Positions 1-13,474 of a DNA stretch of 64,000 bases are shown in pieces. The stretch's first letter is position 1, and each line of letters opens with the position of its first letter. Origin of the DNA: Alviniconcha marisindica (lineage: Eukaryota; Mollusca; Gastropoda; Provannidae); the NCBI GenBank assembly GCA_018857735.1, contig JABMCL010001863.1, positions 163,501 to 227,500 of the forward strand, given 5' to 3'. Under the pieces are notes generated by a model that was not told where the DNA came from, searched no databases, and worked only from the letters and a program-made list of their open reading frames with translations. Position numbers and translations under genes: made by a program.

Positions 1-625
1 TACAACTAACAAATCCTTTTACCTTTAGCACCTTTTAGACCATTCTCTATATTAAATACACATCTCATGACCAGTGACTACCCATTGGGGCTACCCGGGT
101 CGAATTGCTATCAACACAACTCTAGTGTATTGTGTGTATTAGCTGCCGTGGAAACCCCCGCCCACAGAGCTGTGCTGTGCACAGAGAAGTCAATAAGCCG
201 ATGCTCAGCCTGCAATCACACAACACTGCCCATACAAAGTGCCGCTGCTCAGTATCCAAAATCAATCACAACTCAATTAGTTCTCATCAATCACATCCTG
301 CAGCCTTCTCCATGCCAGCCAATACTACAATGAACAACTCTGGCTTTTCTCAGACTCACTTCTAGCTGACATAAGGCTATTATTGATGTGCTGATATATG
401 TATTTGCAACGTACAGTGCACCTCATTCTCTGCTCTAACCACTTTTTACATGCAACTTCAGGTGCTACAACTGTGGTGTATTCAAAGCTAGCATTTGAGA
501 GCAAAGGCATTTTTGCACCACAGTAATCACACCCAACCTTTAATCATTTATGGACTCTCCAGTTACCATGGCTAAAGGTACTGCTAAACCCAACAATGCT
601 AAAATCCATCACATCCATCCATGTG

Positions 626-679
<54 letters not shown>

Positions 680-1895
680 AAATGTCAAATCATGCATGTG
701 TGCAAGCATACATGCATACCTGAGAACATACTCAAGGATAATATAAATAAGTTACAAAAGCAAACAAACAAAAAACCACCTGAAAACAACAATAAAATAT
801 AAATTTAAAAAAAAGGAAGAAGTAAATAACAGATAAAAAGAAACAGTTAAAAAGAAAGCTCTTTATATAGAAAAACACAGGGAAACCTGCTAATTTGTAG
901 CACAAATGACTTTGACTCAGGAACAGACAAAGAGTTATGGTACAATGGCCAGAGATCATGCTAGACATTTTTCAAACTGGTGTGACGTCTATAAGGTGAC
1001 AAAAGTAGTTCATGGAAACCAGTCAGATAATCAATGTAACCAGTCAGATACTCGGCCATCAATATTACTTACTAGCAAACACCCTGCTCCCTTCCCTGTC
1101 TAAAACACACCACACACACACACACACACACACATGTACCCTGCATGTTTGCATAAACACACACACAATGCTCTCTCTCTACGCTGACCTTTTTTCTTTT
1201 TTCTTTATATTTTTAAAACCAGTCAAACAAAATAACAGCCATGTATCTGACCAATTGCTGTTTTTTTCTCTGTGGTATATGCTGATCTTAACTGGTAAAA
1301 TACTGGAAATTAAAGTTAATGCAAACACTGAATGACAATGTCAATGAAAAGGAGAGAAACAGAGTGCACTGAATTATCGTATGTGAGGGGATCAGTGTTT
1401 GCTACAGTGATCCAATCCCACTTTGGAAAAGGAGGACTGACCTTCTTGTTCAAACATCTGCATACATAATATATCCACAGATCATTGAAGGATGTCACAT
1501 TTTCTCATTTTACATCACATATTTTCTTGGCATCATGCACATACACATCATACTCTATTACCCAACCAACATGCCATGATGTCTTTGTGAATGAAGCTAA
1601 GGTAAACCTTTTCATTAGCTTTATTGTCTGTTACTAAGATGAAAAGTTATGTGCCCCAATTTTTAATGCCCTAATTGAAAAAGACATTTTTCTTAACTTT
1701 TGTGTTTTGATCAGTTAATTAAAGATTTTTTTTTAGAAACTGGCAGCCAACCTAGTTGCTTTTCCTTTGAAGAACAAAAAAATTACAACTAATAAAAACA
1801 AATAACAATCAAGATATTAAAAACAACAACACACACAACAAAAACTAAAAAACAAACATAACAACAACACAGCATCATTTGATGAAAGCACTCAC
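1..1895. other. Downstream intron or flank of the acidic-protein gene; no exon identified
   Basis: This AT-rich stretch contains a TG microsatellite near 626-678 and a short CA run near 1105-1133. The minus-strand gene must continue here or beyond the window, because its exon at 1896-2021 ends with a clear GTGAGT donor in phase 1. I could not identify a matching acceptor and final exon with confidence. Confidence 0.5.
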
Positions 1896-4800
1896 CATTG
1901 CTTTTGTCATCATCAGAATCAGAGTCAGATTCTGAGGAGCTGCTACTGCCCTCCCCATATGCAAATGTTTTCTCCCATTCATTGTACTGCTGGAACCCAT
2001 TCCGGTAGTTCTGGTTGCGACCTGACAAAAACATTAAATGCCTGTACAGGTATGCACAACCTGCAAACACGAAGAAGAAACAAGACACTGGAAAGAGAGT
2101 GAGAGCCTAAGATAGACTTGGCGTAATGCCTCTTTATGATTACAGATAAAAGCAGACTTATGTGAGCAAGTGTGTTTTGTACGAGTTTTTATGGTAACCC
2201 CTCCCTGGTTATCATATCCAAGCAATTTCATTAACGGTACTGCTAGTAAACTGTGAACAGGAGCAGACGATTTGTTTCGAAGCACAGTGTATATAGTGTG
2301 ATGTCACACAGCCTTCACACAGTATATGCCAGATTCAAATCTATTTTTTCCCCATTACATTGTGACCGCCTGTTGTTTGTTACCTACTCCTTTTATGCAC
2401 CACGCCAAGTGTAATAGAATTTGGCATCTTAAAATGTGTACATGTTGTTTATTAAGATGCAGGATCAAGCTAAATCAGCAGCCGATGCCTCGTTCTCTAA
2501 ACATGAATAGGTCTATTTTTATAACTATTGCTTGCACAGTGCAGCCTTCTCTGTTTAGTAGTGAATCATTGTTTTGACTTGATTAAAGTAATTCTGAGTT
2601 GATCAATGCTTTGTAGTATAATATTTTGCTTAATTGACTTCATGTTTAGTGTTTATTTTAGGTCAAAATTAAGTACTCAGTACTGTAGAAGGTACATTTT
2701 ATTAATAGACTACTTGTTATCAGAGATGTTGCAATAAGGTAACATCCCCAGGCAAAAGGTCATGCCGATTGTATTGATGCTAGACTATGAGTGTGTCTTG
2801 CTCCTTACACTGAACATTGTATTAAAATTATTATGTACCATTCTAACCATCCAAGTGTGCACTTTATTTTGATGTAAATTTTATTAACATTAATATTTTG
2901 TACACTCTGTCAGCTGTGATTTAGTGGTACAAATCTATACGAATCTGCACATGACAGGTGCAAGCCACGCTTCCTATGCTTATTGTAAATTAACTAAGTC
3001 ATGTTTGTACATTCGGTTTACATGGTTTAAAGGATTGTAACTTCAGCTTTCATTTGATGTTTTTCATGATTTAATCAGTCTAGTTATTGTTAAGAAAATT
3101 GTATTTGTGCAGGCTGAGGAAACACAAATGTTGTCCATTTTGTGGTCCAGAGGGCTGATTTGATTGCAGCAAAAGTGTGTTTTCTTTGCGGCCAACACTC
3201 CAGTGTTATATATGTGTGCGAGTGAGCTTTTGTGTGTGCTGGAAAATTGTCTGCTGCAAAACAAACCCTGATTGCTGTACACCTGAAATCTACTGTGGTC
3301 TCCTCTTTGCCTGACTCCACTGCCTGTCACATTCCTTCTACCACTGCACACCATCACACTTAGTTGTGGTGCTGTATACCGAGAGGATCTGCCAGGCCAT
3401 GTGTATCCCAGGAGCCTTGACCCAAAGTTACTCAACTGTCAACAATCCCATAGTGCTAGATGGCTGGCAACATGGAGATAAAAACCAGACCAGAAGAAAA
3501 GAAAAAACTGATGTACACTGAAGGAAAAACTCTCTAGCCCCTTGGTGAACACCAGCATGCTGTCACTGCCATATTCAACCCACAGTGTTATTCTAAATAG
3601 GTCTGAGGGAATGATAAGGTGGAGCAAACAAAAACGATTTATGGTCGTTCACATTGTGGTAATTAAAGATCAAGATAACATTTCATGTATGTTACATATT
3701 TTTATTCAGTCAAGCTGATGGGTACAGGTGTGCATACTTGGGTATAAATATAATGGGAGCACTGAATGAAGGCAGTGACTTTCTGATATGAGCTAGATTC
3801 CCAGTGCTTTGACATCTTGATGGATGTGTGATGACAGCCATTATGCACCTATACCATTTACAGGTAGGCATCCATATTAATTACATCATTACATATATAT
3901 TTACTAATCTTAAAATTAACTGTGGAACATTAAAAATGACCACTTACCACCACTGGCATTAGCAGGCACACGGAAGGAGAGGTCAATGTCGTATGGATTC
4001 TCAGAATAATAGTGCGCCATACTGGTATGACTTTTGTTCTTGTTATCATACATAGTGTAGCCTTCATCCGCTGAATCCTGGTCTTGCTTTTGCCAAGACA
4101 TTGTACACTCTGATGCCAAAAAGTGCCTATGGTGCCTCTTTTCTGCCATGAACCACTGCACACTTTCCTAGGGTGTAAATCTGATTTCAGTTTCTCATGA
4201 AATAAAAACACACATGTGCATTATAACGTTCATTTAATCTAATGGTCCCATTTTGTCTGATACATACATGCAGATCATATTCTTGCTACAACCAGTTCAA
4301 GTCTTGTTTGTTAACACCAGTGCAAATTTGGCAAAGAACTAAATCACACTCCTGTGTACCACCCAGCACCAGCCTAACCGTATGCGCAATATAATCTGTG
4401 TGATTAAAAATTAATCATTGCCTCACAAATTTATGAATTAAAATAAATCCAACATCTGCACTGAAAACTGATTAAAGATATTACTATTTGTGCTATTGTC
4501 AGAGCAGCTTTGCACTACATAGCAACTGGACTCCATTATTCATGTAGCACACACACTGAGCCATAAATCTCTGGCGAAGGGTGTGGAATAAGAAGTGTTG
4601 AAGACAAGCCTAATGTAGGGCATTACAACACTACAGGATTACATTCTCTGTCAGATCAACATACATAGTGACATAGCGGTTGTGAGCTCGTGAGAGGGAC
4701 TTGCCCATGCCTCACCTGTCAATAATAGGATTACTCTGCAGTATGTTTCTCTGTCCTAAATCAGGTCATGCACAGTTGAACTCTGTACCACACTTCTAAA

Positions 4801-6590
4801 TTAGTCAGCAATAGAAAACCATACGTATGCATAGCTGCAGGGCAGTTTGACCACTTCCAGTAATCCACTGAGTGCATGTCAAAACTAAACAAACTAAGTA
4901 CACTGTATCCTGGTCTTGATAAAAAAAAAATTTAAAAAAGGGGAAAAAAAGAGAAAAATTGCAGAAGCAAAAGAAAAAAAAAGAAGAAGAAGAAGAAGAA
5001 GACAAATACTAATAACATGGCATTATGGCAAGCAGAAAAGAAAAAGAAAATCCCAAAGACAAAACCTATACACATATTCTGCTCCTCTCCGCTTTACATT
5101 TTATTACTGTTCTTCTCAAGATAAAATAACAGCATAAGCTCACCAGTTGATAAATTGCTCCAGTGAACATTATAATGCTCATAAGTCAAACATACAGCTA
5201 GGAACTATTGGCTAATCCTCTTAGGGTGTGTACTTCAGTCATCCAGTGCAGAAATGATTTACAGACTGATTTCAAGTATGCAAAGCATTAAATATGTCAG
5301 CTGTGATCTGCAAGTCTTTTTTGTTTGTTTTTTGTTTGTAATACACAAAACAGCAAAACAGCACAACATAGATTTTTAATGTCTTCAGTTACCACATTTG
5401 TTCAAATGTTGGTGATTTGAATTAGTACCATACTCAATCAGCAAAACCTACCTGAATTGTCCATAACTAGATTACATGCATATCAGTGATGCGCATTATG
5501 CTACTTTGTTAGTTCCTATCATGAATGACAACACAAATAATATATTAGTATATACAACAACTTTAGTACATGTTTGTGCCATACTAAAAATCAAGAAAGG
5601 CTTTTAACTCACCTGTGAAATAACCATAATGCTGAAGGTGCTTCTTCATAAAACTTTCGTAAGGATTCTGAAAATCAAACAGAAACAAAGGAAACCCACT
5701 TTGCAAATTATTTAGAGAAAAATAAGTAGTCAATGAAGGCCGGTGCTAATAATAATGGAGCAATAACAGCACTCCTGATAGGATGGAAACTGGGGTGGCT
5801 CAGCAGCTGGAGTGCAAATATTCATATCCTGAAAGAATGGAAACTGGAGTGGCTCGACAGCTGGAGGCCACTCCAGTTTCCATTCTATCAGGATATGAAT
5901 ATTTGCTGTTATTGCTCCATTATTATAACAAAACTCTTTGGGAAGAACTGCAATAGCAGAGGCAGTGGCATGAGGTTTGCCATGGTTAAAGATCTTATTT
6001 GCACACTTTCCATAGTGGGTAACAGACTGAGAGACAGCCTGGGCTAAAGTGAAGCTTTGGGTCAAAGACACCTGCTCCACAGGGGAAATCCTAGTGGCAA
6101 CAAAGATTGCAGTCATCAAAGTAAATAACAACTTCAATTTTCTAGGCTTAAGTTGGATCCACAAGGAACTGAAGCCTGACACTGTCTACCTGGCCTGGCA
6201 CCAACACTACCTTCTTGAATAGGACCAAACGTCTAAGTGCATACATAGCATGCAGCAGATGGTCTAAACCCATACCTGCTTGTTGATATTAAAACCAAGT
6301 ATCCAACCCCATATCCAGACTGGACAAAACACAGAATTTTCTGTTCATAAGGGCACAGATTATGTAAATTTTCCAAAGGAACCAGCTGTGGAAATGACCG
6401 GCCCTCAGATCAATGTCCTTCTATTTCTAACACAGACTGGGACAAAAATCTGAAACGACTGCCAGCATTCTAAAACAGACTGGGACAACTTCAACTCTGA
6501 AAACAGCAACCAGATTATACCTCGTAATACACTAACAATTCTTCAAGACATTGTAAAATCAAGTTGGACTTAAATGAGGCCTCCAAAAAG

Positions 6591-6621
<31 letters not shown>

Positions 6622-7132
6622 GACAAACATTCCACTCTAAACCCAGACTCCCAAGGATCAATATGGAAATCAGGGATTGGTGGAATGATGTCAAGAAGCT
6701 GTGCTGTGACTTACAGGAGATTCAGATAAAGACCCAAAGTGGGCAAAGAACTACTGGAGACACACTGAAAAATTAATCTTCCTGAAATTCAGGCACTGCC
6801 ACTAAGAGTAAGACATTCTGGCCTTATGTTGGGTCCACAAGAATTAATAGCATAGGGTGTCACCTCTTACCAGTCTTAGTCTTAACCCATCTGAATGAAG
6901 GCTGAGATAGCTACTGCATGACCTAACTGATTTGGAGTGTCTACTGTCGGAATTTAGGCCCATACTGGCTGCAGTCTTTCTTTTCATACACATCATATCT
7001 TGTGCTACATTCACACAAGAATTGGTTCTGTAACTGCCAGTGCAAATTCTTGAGTATCACCAAAATAACTGTGTTTAAAAATAAACTGTCAGGAGAACTT
7101 CTTTATCTGAATCTGCATGCACTTTAAAACAG

Positions 7133-7197
<65 letters not shown>

Positions 7198-10100
7198 GTC
7201 AGCTGATGTACTTTTTTTTCCTTCTTCACAACCCATGCAGTCAGATTAATCAAAATTAATCTTTTCTTGAAGGATAAAAAATATTTTAAAAAATTAACCT
7301 ACAGGTTTATGAAATAGTACTTGTTTTCTGTAGCATTCCAAGCAAACAATTTGACATATTTTGGCAATCACAATAATGATTCTGACACCAACAGAATACA
7401 AATTACTGAATATGATCTGGTAGCGCACTCAAATTAAAAATTATGATGGGTTTATGAATAAGTTATTCACATGCACAGTGCCAGCTTGAGTGCAAATGTC
7501 ACAAAACATTGGAATTTTATTGTTTTAGTCATAACTACAGAGCTGCCTGTGCAGTGAGTCTTCAAAAGAGCAATTTTCTTCTTGCCAGATTGGAGGTGCC
7601 AGCAGACTCAGCTCAGTTGTTGAATTTGCATCTTTACTGATATTTCTGAGACTCTGGTGGCTGTTTTGTTTGTTTGACATACACAAGAAAAGCTGATCAG
7701 TTTCTGTTGCTTCTTGTCCGTCTTCAGGCACTTTTTCTGAGGCGCTGGTGTTCACCAAAAGCTGTTGGCTTATTCAAGCAGATGACTGAGCAGACAACAA
7801 TTTGCTGTAAGTAACTCAGAAATGAATGCACATGTCTGTGGTCAGAGAAGCAGAAGCTAGTACTCAATCTGAGTACTCTCCATAATTTACCATGTGTACC
7901 ATCACACATACACATACCTTTGGAAAAACAGATGCGCTGAAGTTGAGAAAAGTTGATAAAGCAAACAGGTTAGACATTGAGATCTCCATCAAAGGCATCA
8001 GGAAACTTCTACAAAACCTGAATCCCCCGAAAGCTGCTGGTCTTGACAACATCTCCTGCCAACTGCTGAAATTAGTTGCACAGGAGATTGCACCAGCACT
8101 GACCTTACTCTTCAGGAAGTCCATCAATACTGGAGAAGTCCAGACTGCCTGAAAACACACCCTCATCCAACCAGTGTTTAAAAAAAAAAGGAGACCGTAG
8201 CTCCCCATCAAACTACCAACCCATTTCCTTAACATTGGTATGTGGGAAGCTTCTGGAACACAAAGTCTGCACAGGAATAACTTCTCACTTTGACCACAAC
8301 AACATCCTGGTTGACACCCAGCATGGCTTCCATAAGTGAAGATCCTGCAAGACACAGCTCATCCTGACTGTGGATGACCTGTCAGCAGAGCTTGATGAAA
8401 GAGGGCAAACGGACACCATCCTGCTCAACTTTGCCAAGGCCTTCAACAAGGTGCACCACCAATGACTTCTCCTCAAGCTTCACTACTATGGTGTCCCTGA
8501 AAATACCCACCATTGGGTTGAGAACTTTCTCTACCAAAGGACCCAGCAAGTTGTTGTAGAGGGAAAGGTGTCATCAACAGGCCAAGTGACCTGTGGTGTT
8601 CCACAAGGATCTGTCCTTGGTCCTACTTGTTTCTTTTTTTCTTTTTTAATTTTGTTGTTGTTGTTGCTGTCCCATCATCTGTGCCGACCTCAGAGGCACT
8701 GCTCCTGTGCCACTCGTCCCGGCATCCCCACCTTCAGCCACACCCAGGGCTCATTCCGCATCGTGGCCCCGCCCCCAGAGGTCCACAGGAGGAGACGTCA
8801 GAATGTTGGTAGGCTGCCATCCAAAGGAAACACTGCACTGCTGCTGAGTCACTTCGGTGGTGTTCAGTAGTGCCTGTTCTGATTGAACATACACAGGACA
8901 CCACCTACTGTGCCCCCTACTGATGACAATGTTAGCTAAGTCGCGGTGTCAGACTGAGTGAGCGTCCCCCCAGAGAGCAGACCGCTGCTATGTCCCTCCA
9001 CCAATCCTCCTATGTGGACTCTCTGATGTTGAAGGCTTTGATCAGAATTGCCTCAGGCAAGGGAGGAGGGAGGAACACTGAGACTGAGACCACCACAAGA
9101 GTGTGGCATGAAGGGCTACAGAAGCTGAGACTTTTTTTAATTTTTATTTATGCAGTGATCAATGAGGATGAGGATGATAACTGATGATGCTATGGAGGTC
9201 CATTTTTGGTTTGAGACTACTTGACAGGGCCGCAGACCACGCTTACTGTCATAATTAAGCCGGTGTTACCCAGGCCCGGGAACTGTGGCACCTGCAGTGT
9301 TGGTCAACTAATTAGAGCAACACCCTCAAAGACGCATCCATGAAGTGGATGAAGCTCGGCTGTGTGGTTCCAGCCTTCCCACTGGGCCCATAGCACTCCC
9401 AGCTCTGGGCAGGTGCCGGCCAGGGCTGAAAAATCTCACATGACTCTGATGGGATTCGAACCCCAGACCTTCTGACCTGCAATCTGATGCACTAACCACT
9501 GTGCTACAGGGGTTGGTCCCTACCTGTTTCAAGCCTACATCAACAACCTCTCCAAGAACATCAAGTCACAAGTGAGATTGTTTGCAGATGACATGATATT
9601 ATAACACAAAATCCAGTCCCAAAGAGACACCAACATACTCCAAAAAGACCTGGATAAACTTGAACACTGGGAGAAACCCTGCCAGGTAACTTTCAATGTT
9701 GACAAGTGCCACATCCTGAAGGTCTCCAGAAAGAGAAACTTGTCAATGACTACTCCCTCCATGGCCAAGTTCTTGGAAAGGTCAAGAAGGCCAAGTACCT
9801 CAATGTGGGGTTGACAAAAGACCTCAACTGGGGATCCCACATCCACACCATCACAGCCAAAGCAAACAGGACCAGTGCATTCATTTGTTGAAATCTGAGG
9901 AGTCCATCACAGTCCAGACAAAGTGCTAAAAGGGCACTGCCTGCCCAGTCTTGGAGTATGCCACCCCAGCATGGGGCCCTCACCAGAAACACCTATAGGA
10001 CAAACTGGAGATTAGTACGCTTAGGCCCCATTACCTCTTTTTAGCCTGCTTTTTTTGTACCATCCCTAGGTCTTATTTAATTTTCTTCTCCTTTATTCAC

Positions 10101-10716
10101 ACCACCAGTTGTGGAATGTTGCCCAAACTACTGGATTTCCACATTATAATGAAGAAGAAGGTCAAATACAGACATAGCAGGCTATTCAGCATTTCTGCCA
10201 CACAGCAACAATTATAGGACAGACAACCACTTGCACAGATGTATTGATATAGGTCATTATGGTCAGACTTTTAAAAACTTTATTGAATCAGTCCATGACT
10301 GGCAACAAGTGGAAATGCACATTACTGCAATTCCCACAGGGTTAGTATTTGAGGGTCACAATGAGTTGATACCCATTTTTTCAAATGTATGGAGGCCATC
10401 CAGTCATTTTTGTTGTTCATTTACTCACACTGCATGATTATCACATAACAGCACAGGTAACAAAGAAAGTCAGAGACATCAGCATGTCACGTTCTCCAAC
10501 CAATGGTTGTTGACTACTTGAGTTCCTCTTTTGTCAGGTTTCACAAACATCTGTAAAAAGTCTGGCCCACTTGCTGCTGAAGTCACAACTACCATCACAT
10601 TTTTACTGAGATTAGATGATTCTTTTGTTCAATTTGGTATTCTTGACTGTAAAATGTGATTGTGATTCTGTTTGCAAAAACAGTAGTGCTGTTTTGTGGA
10701 AAATCAAATGTGTGTG

Positions 10717-10759
<43 letters not shown>

Positions 10760-13474
10760 CAGTGTAATGTCTTCTAAAGGGAGGAACTCCATTAACCTTT
10801 CTTTTCTCCTCTCCTGCAAAATTATCATGCCAACAATCAACATACATGATCCAGTTACTACTTTAGATAGAATCTTGCTTTTGAGGCCACTGATTTTCAA
10901 AATAATGTCTTGGAATCTATTAACGTTTGTGCCTGGTTGTTTTCATGTTTGTTGTGTTTTTAAGATGCTATTCATTGCCAGTCATAGGTACCAATTTTTA
11001 CGTCATAGAAATCATGTTTACAGCAAGTTTCATGACACAAAATATTTTTTGTGAAAGTACAATTGCACCGTTTTCAAGATTGTATGTGGTCAACACAGAT
11101 CTGTTCGATGCCATTTCTGATGCATGACCATATATTTGAAGTGGCTATCTTACTTGCAATGGCACAAAACTCAGTTTTTACAAAACCAGAGCCTCCGCTA
11201 GACCAGCATAAAAAATTAAGTTGCTGGTACCAAGTACTGGCTGAAACTGAGCGCTTTGTGTGACTTGCTGGAGATACTCTGTACCGTGGATCCAGAAGTG
11301 GAAGCTATGGCTAAACAAGATTGCTTCTGGTGTTGATTAGCATGACAAAAAATGAGCTCCCCCCCAACCTCTCAAATGGCCAGGTTTTAAAGCACAAGTG
11401 CTGACTGCAAGATAGGACTGTTTCATTTCTGTCTGAATAAAGCTTCGCTTCTGTTCTTAATCTAACTGTATCAATATGGCACAATGAAGCATACCAGGCT
11501 TTTTTCTTTTTCTTTCTTTTTTCTCACCCATGCCAACCAAATCATCTGTATTACTGTCCACTTCAAATGAAGAAACCATTGAAACAAATGAGAAAACCAT
11601 CATAACCACCAGCTATTAAGTGACAGAAGAGAAAGGAGTATAAGATTAAGAATGCTTGGATGACAGGTTTTTGGTGGTACAGGCATGAAGACGATGCTGA
11701 CACTGGAAAGTATGGCATCTCAGCATGACCTTCTATTTGTAGACAGTCTTGTGCTATGGTGGAGACTGGAGTGGGGAACAGACAATTTATTTTAAAAAGA
11801 GGAAGACATGGGTAGTATCCAAGGTCAAGGAGGCAGTTGAAAATTCCTCGGGACATTTTAAACACCATTTTGGGTCACAAAAATAATTAATATTAATAAA
11901 ACAGGTTCAAAGACAAAACTGACAACAAGTAAGTTTAATATTAATTACAGTCTGTGAAAGGTGAGTCGAGTCGTCAGTACATGATCGATTGTTTCACTGA
12001 CATCAGCACTGAGAGACCTGCACATCATAACTCAAAAACTAGATCTAGATCAGACATCAGTGGCACATATATACATACTGATTAACTGAAATACACAAAT
12101 GTGATAAAACTTGTGGGCACATTATAATATTAGGTCTAGGTAATGTTGACTGTACAGGCTGACTGAGGGTTGGTACTGGTGTGGCCGGCTATTTTGAGCG
12201 CTGATTGTGTATATGGGTATGAGTGAGAAAGATTCATAGCATATGATATATATATAAGTAGAATAGAACAGCAGCTGATTGTGATGTGGGCCTGCACATG
12301 CCAGCATGGCAACATTAGTATTTATTATAAGTAAGTAGTAGATACTCTGTCATCATTGACATGACGTCATAATTTTATGAGGGAAAAGTTTTATGTCAAT
12401 GATCAGCCTGGGGTCAGAAAATAAATTAGCTAACCACCACAGGCATCTCTTTTTTTTCCCCAAAACAAAATTATTTCAAAACGAAAAATCATACACAGGG
12501 TAAGTACATTTATAATATTTATTGGGTTGAGGATGAAGTGGAATTGTTTTTGTTCTTTTGTAAATAGTATCATTATAAGGAAGAACAAATTAATAACAAA
12601 ATAGCTTGCTGTTGATTGGCAGTGTTGCATTGCACCATTTGGGATATTGTATGCTGTGTCCATGGATAGATTAAATGAGTCACTGAGTGGTTGAAAGGAA
12701 TGAGTTTGGGGATGTTGTGTGGGTTTACATGGGGTTGGATTGGTGCTTGAGTATTGGCGGGATGTATTTTGACAGCTGTGGATGGTGTGCATGCATGTGG
12801 TTGTGATGTATGGATCCAAAATGTTCGCATGTATTGTAATAGGTGCTGTTTGTTTTGTGTTTCACTTCCAGGGTTTATCGCCTATTTTGATTGGTCAGTT
12901 TTATCACCTAGTCTAACGTGTAGTTTTACTGCTTAGCTGTATTGCTTAGTTTTATCGCTTAGCTTTATCGCCTAGTCTAACGCTTAGTTTCATCACTTAG
13001 CATATCACTTAGTATATTATTTAGTTTTATCACATTAGTTCCATAATAGTTAATACCATCTATATTGGACCATTATCAATTTATTAGCTGCCTGTTGGTG
13101 GTCCATATTGTCAATGTCATTCCATAAGTCTAAATTTGATCATCACCCCATAATTTACTCTAACAGTAAAAGAATAATCATTAAACAATTGAGAAGTTGA
13201 ACCTTACCATGTGTCTTTTGTTTGTTTTGGAAACAACAGAATGGTTACACTGGAATATTTTTCTTTTGCGGGGATCACATACTGACAGTCTCAACAGTCT
13301 AGTGGAGGCTCTAAAAAAACTCTTCTGAACTGGAAATAATAATATTCACACATTATTGTAAAGTGACGACGACCTGCTCCAACTGAAAAATGAAAGCTAA
13401 ATGTCTTTCTGATTTTTCTCGTCACTCACCAGCCCCAGTTCTTTGTCACTCCCCATGTCATCTGGGGGCCACAT
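1896..13474 (-). CDS. Small acidic conserved-looking protein of unknown function (3' end not found)
   Basis: Four minus-strand exons join in a consistent phase: 13474-13430 (MWPPDDMGSDKELGL, phase 0), 5667-5613 (NPYESFMKKHLQHYGYFTG, ends phase 1), about 4109-3948 (Asp/Tyr/Asn-rich, contains NKSHTSMAHYYSENPYDIDL), and 2021-1896 (NYRNGFQQYNEWEKTFAYGE, then a run of Ser/Glu/Asp). All donors are GTGAGT or GTAAGT. The start is the first ATG of the first exon, next to the RPL39 promoter. The acceptor of the third exon is uncertain: 4109 and 4070 both keep the frame. The last visible exon ends in phase 1, so at least one more exon is expected. The protein is soluble, with no signal peptide or membrane segment, and ends in a serine/acidic tract of the kind often phosphorylated by CK2 (inference). 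I do not recognise the family. Exon joins are solid at the four donors; completeness is not claimed. Confidence 0.62.
2161..3358 (+). repeat. LTR-like dispersed repeat, copy 1 (CpG-decayed)
   Basis: This stretch aligns base by base over its length with 59480-60680, with substitutions and small indels. Both copies begin TGTGAGCAAG and end near a CA dinucleotide. The other copy carries an AATAAA close to its 3' end, as an LTR R region would. No internal retroelement coding sequence flanks it, so it looks like a solo LTR or a non-autonomous element. It lies inside an intron of the minus-strand gene. Many CpGs of the other copy are TpG or CpA here. Confidence 0.6.
5745..5928. repeat. Fold-back (long inverted repeat) element
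   Basis: The outer arms read AATAATGGAGCAATAACAGC at about 5751-5770 and its reverse complement at about 5905-5924. Inner arms around 5815-5857 and 5866-5908 are also complementary, sharing ATTCATATCCTG and GAATGGAAACTGGAGTGGC. The whole segment can fold into one long hairpin. It sits in the first intron of the minus-strand gene and looks like a MITE or fold-back transposon remnant. Confidence 0.65.
6595..7195. repeat. C run (6595-6608) and CA microsatellite (7134-7195) within intron
   Basis: A short poly-C tract grades into CA repeats near 6595-6620, and a pure CA array of about 60 bases lies at 7134-7195. The sequence between them is unremarkable intron. Confidence 0.8.
7913..10010 (+). 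pseudogene. Broken non-LTR retrotransposon reverse transcriptase (Jockey/CR1-like)
   Basis: Conceptual reading in shifting frames gives reverse transcriptase landmarks in the right order: a domain 1 region near 7975-8150 (LNPPKAAGLDNIS, LLKLVAQEIAPALTLLF), SNYQPIS near 8210, a QHGF-type block near 8320, an AKAFNKVHH block near 8440, GVPQGSVLGP near 8597-8625, and after an interruption the catalytic FADD motif near 9585-9596. Several stops and frameshifts make it non-functional. An 880-base SINE splits it at 8634-9514. The 3' end fades out after about 10,000. Assignment to the Jockey/CR1/L2 group rests on the VPQGSVLGP and FADD context; the exact clade is not resolved. Confidence 0.8.
8634..9514 (-). 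mobile_element. tRNA-derived SINE inserted in the reverse transcriptase, with target duplication
   Basis: On the minus strand the element starts with a tRNA-like head near 9514: an A-box-like TAGCACAGTGGTTAGTGC and a B box GGTTCGAATCC. It ends in an A-rich tail, which reads as a T-rich tract on the plus strand at 8634-8665. The flanks are near-identical 15-16 base duplications of GGTCCTACTTGTTTC (8619-8633) and GGTCCCTACCTGTTTC (9515-9530). Removing the insert restores the reverse transcriptase reading across GP-YLFQAYINNL. The length is large for a SINE, and a second T-rich tract near 9127-9148 suggests a composite or a SINE with a long unique tail. Confidence 0.8.
10720..10756. repeat. TA microsatellite
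   Basis: Pure alternating TA in the intron of the minus-strand gene. The surrounding 10.0-13.4 kb has no supported exon. Confidence 0.9.
12890..13045. repeat. Degenerate short tandem repeat around TTAGTTTTATC
   Basis: Variants of (G/C)(C/T)TAGTTTTATC(G/A)CTTAG recur about every 10-20 bases through this stretch, just downstream of the first exon of the minus-strand gene. It looks like a decayed minisatellite. Confidence 0.55.

Noticed and set aside
12362..12369. Perfect TGACGTCA site in the intron of the acidic-protein gene
   Set aside because: No promoter or exon nearby; a single 8-base match is expected by chance.
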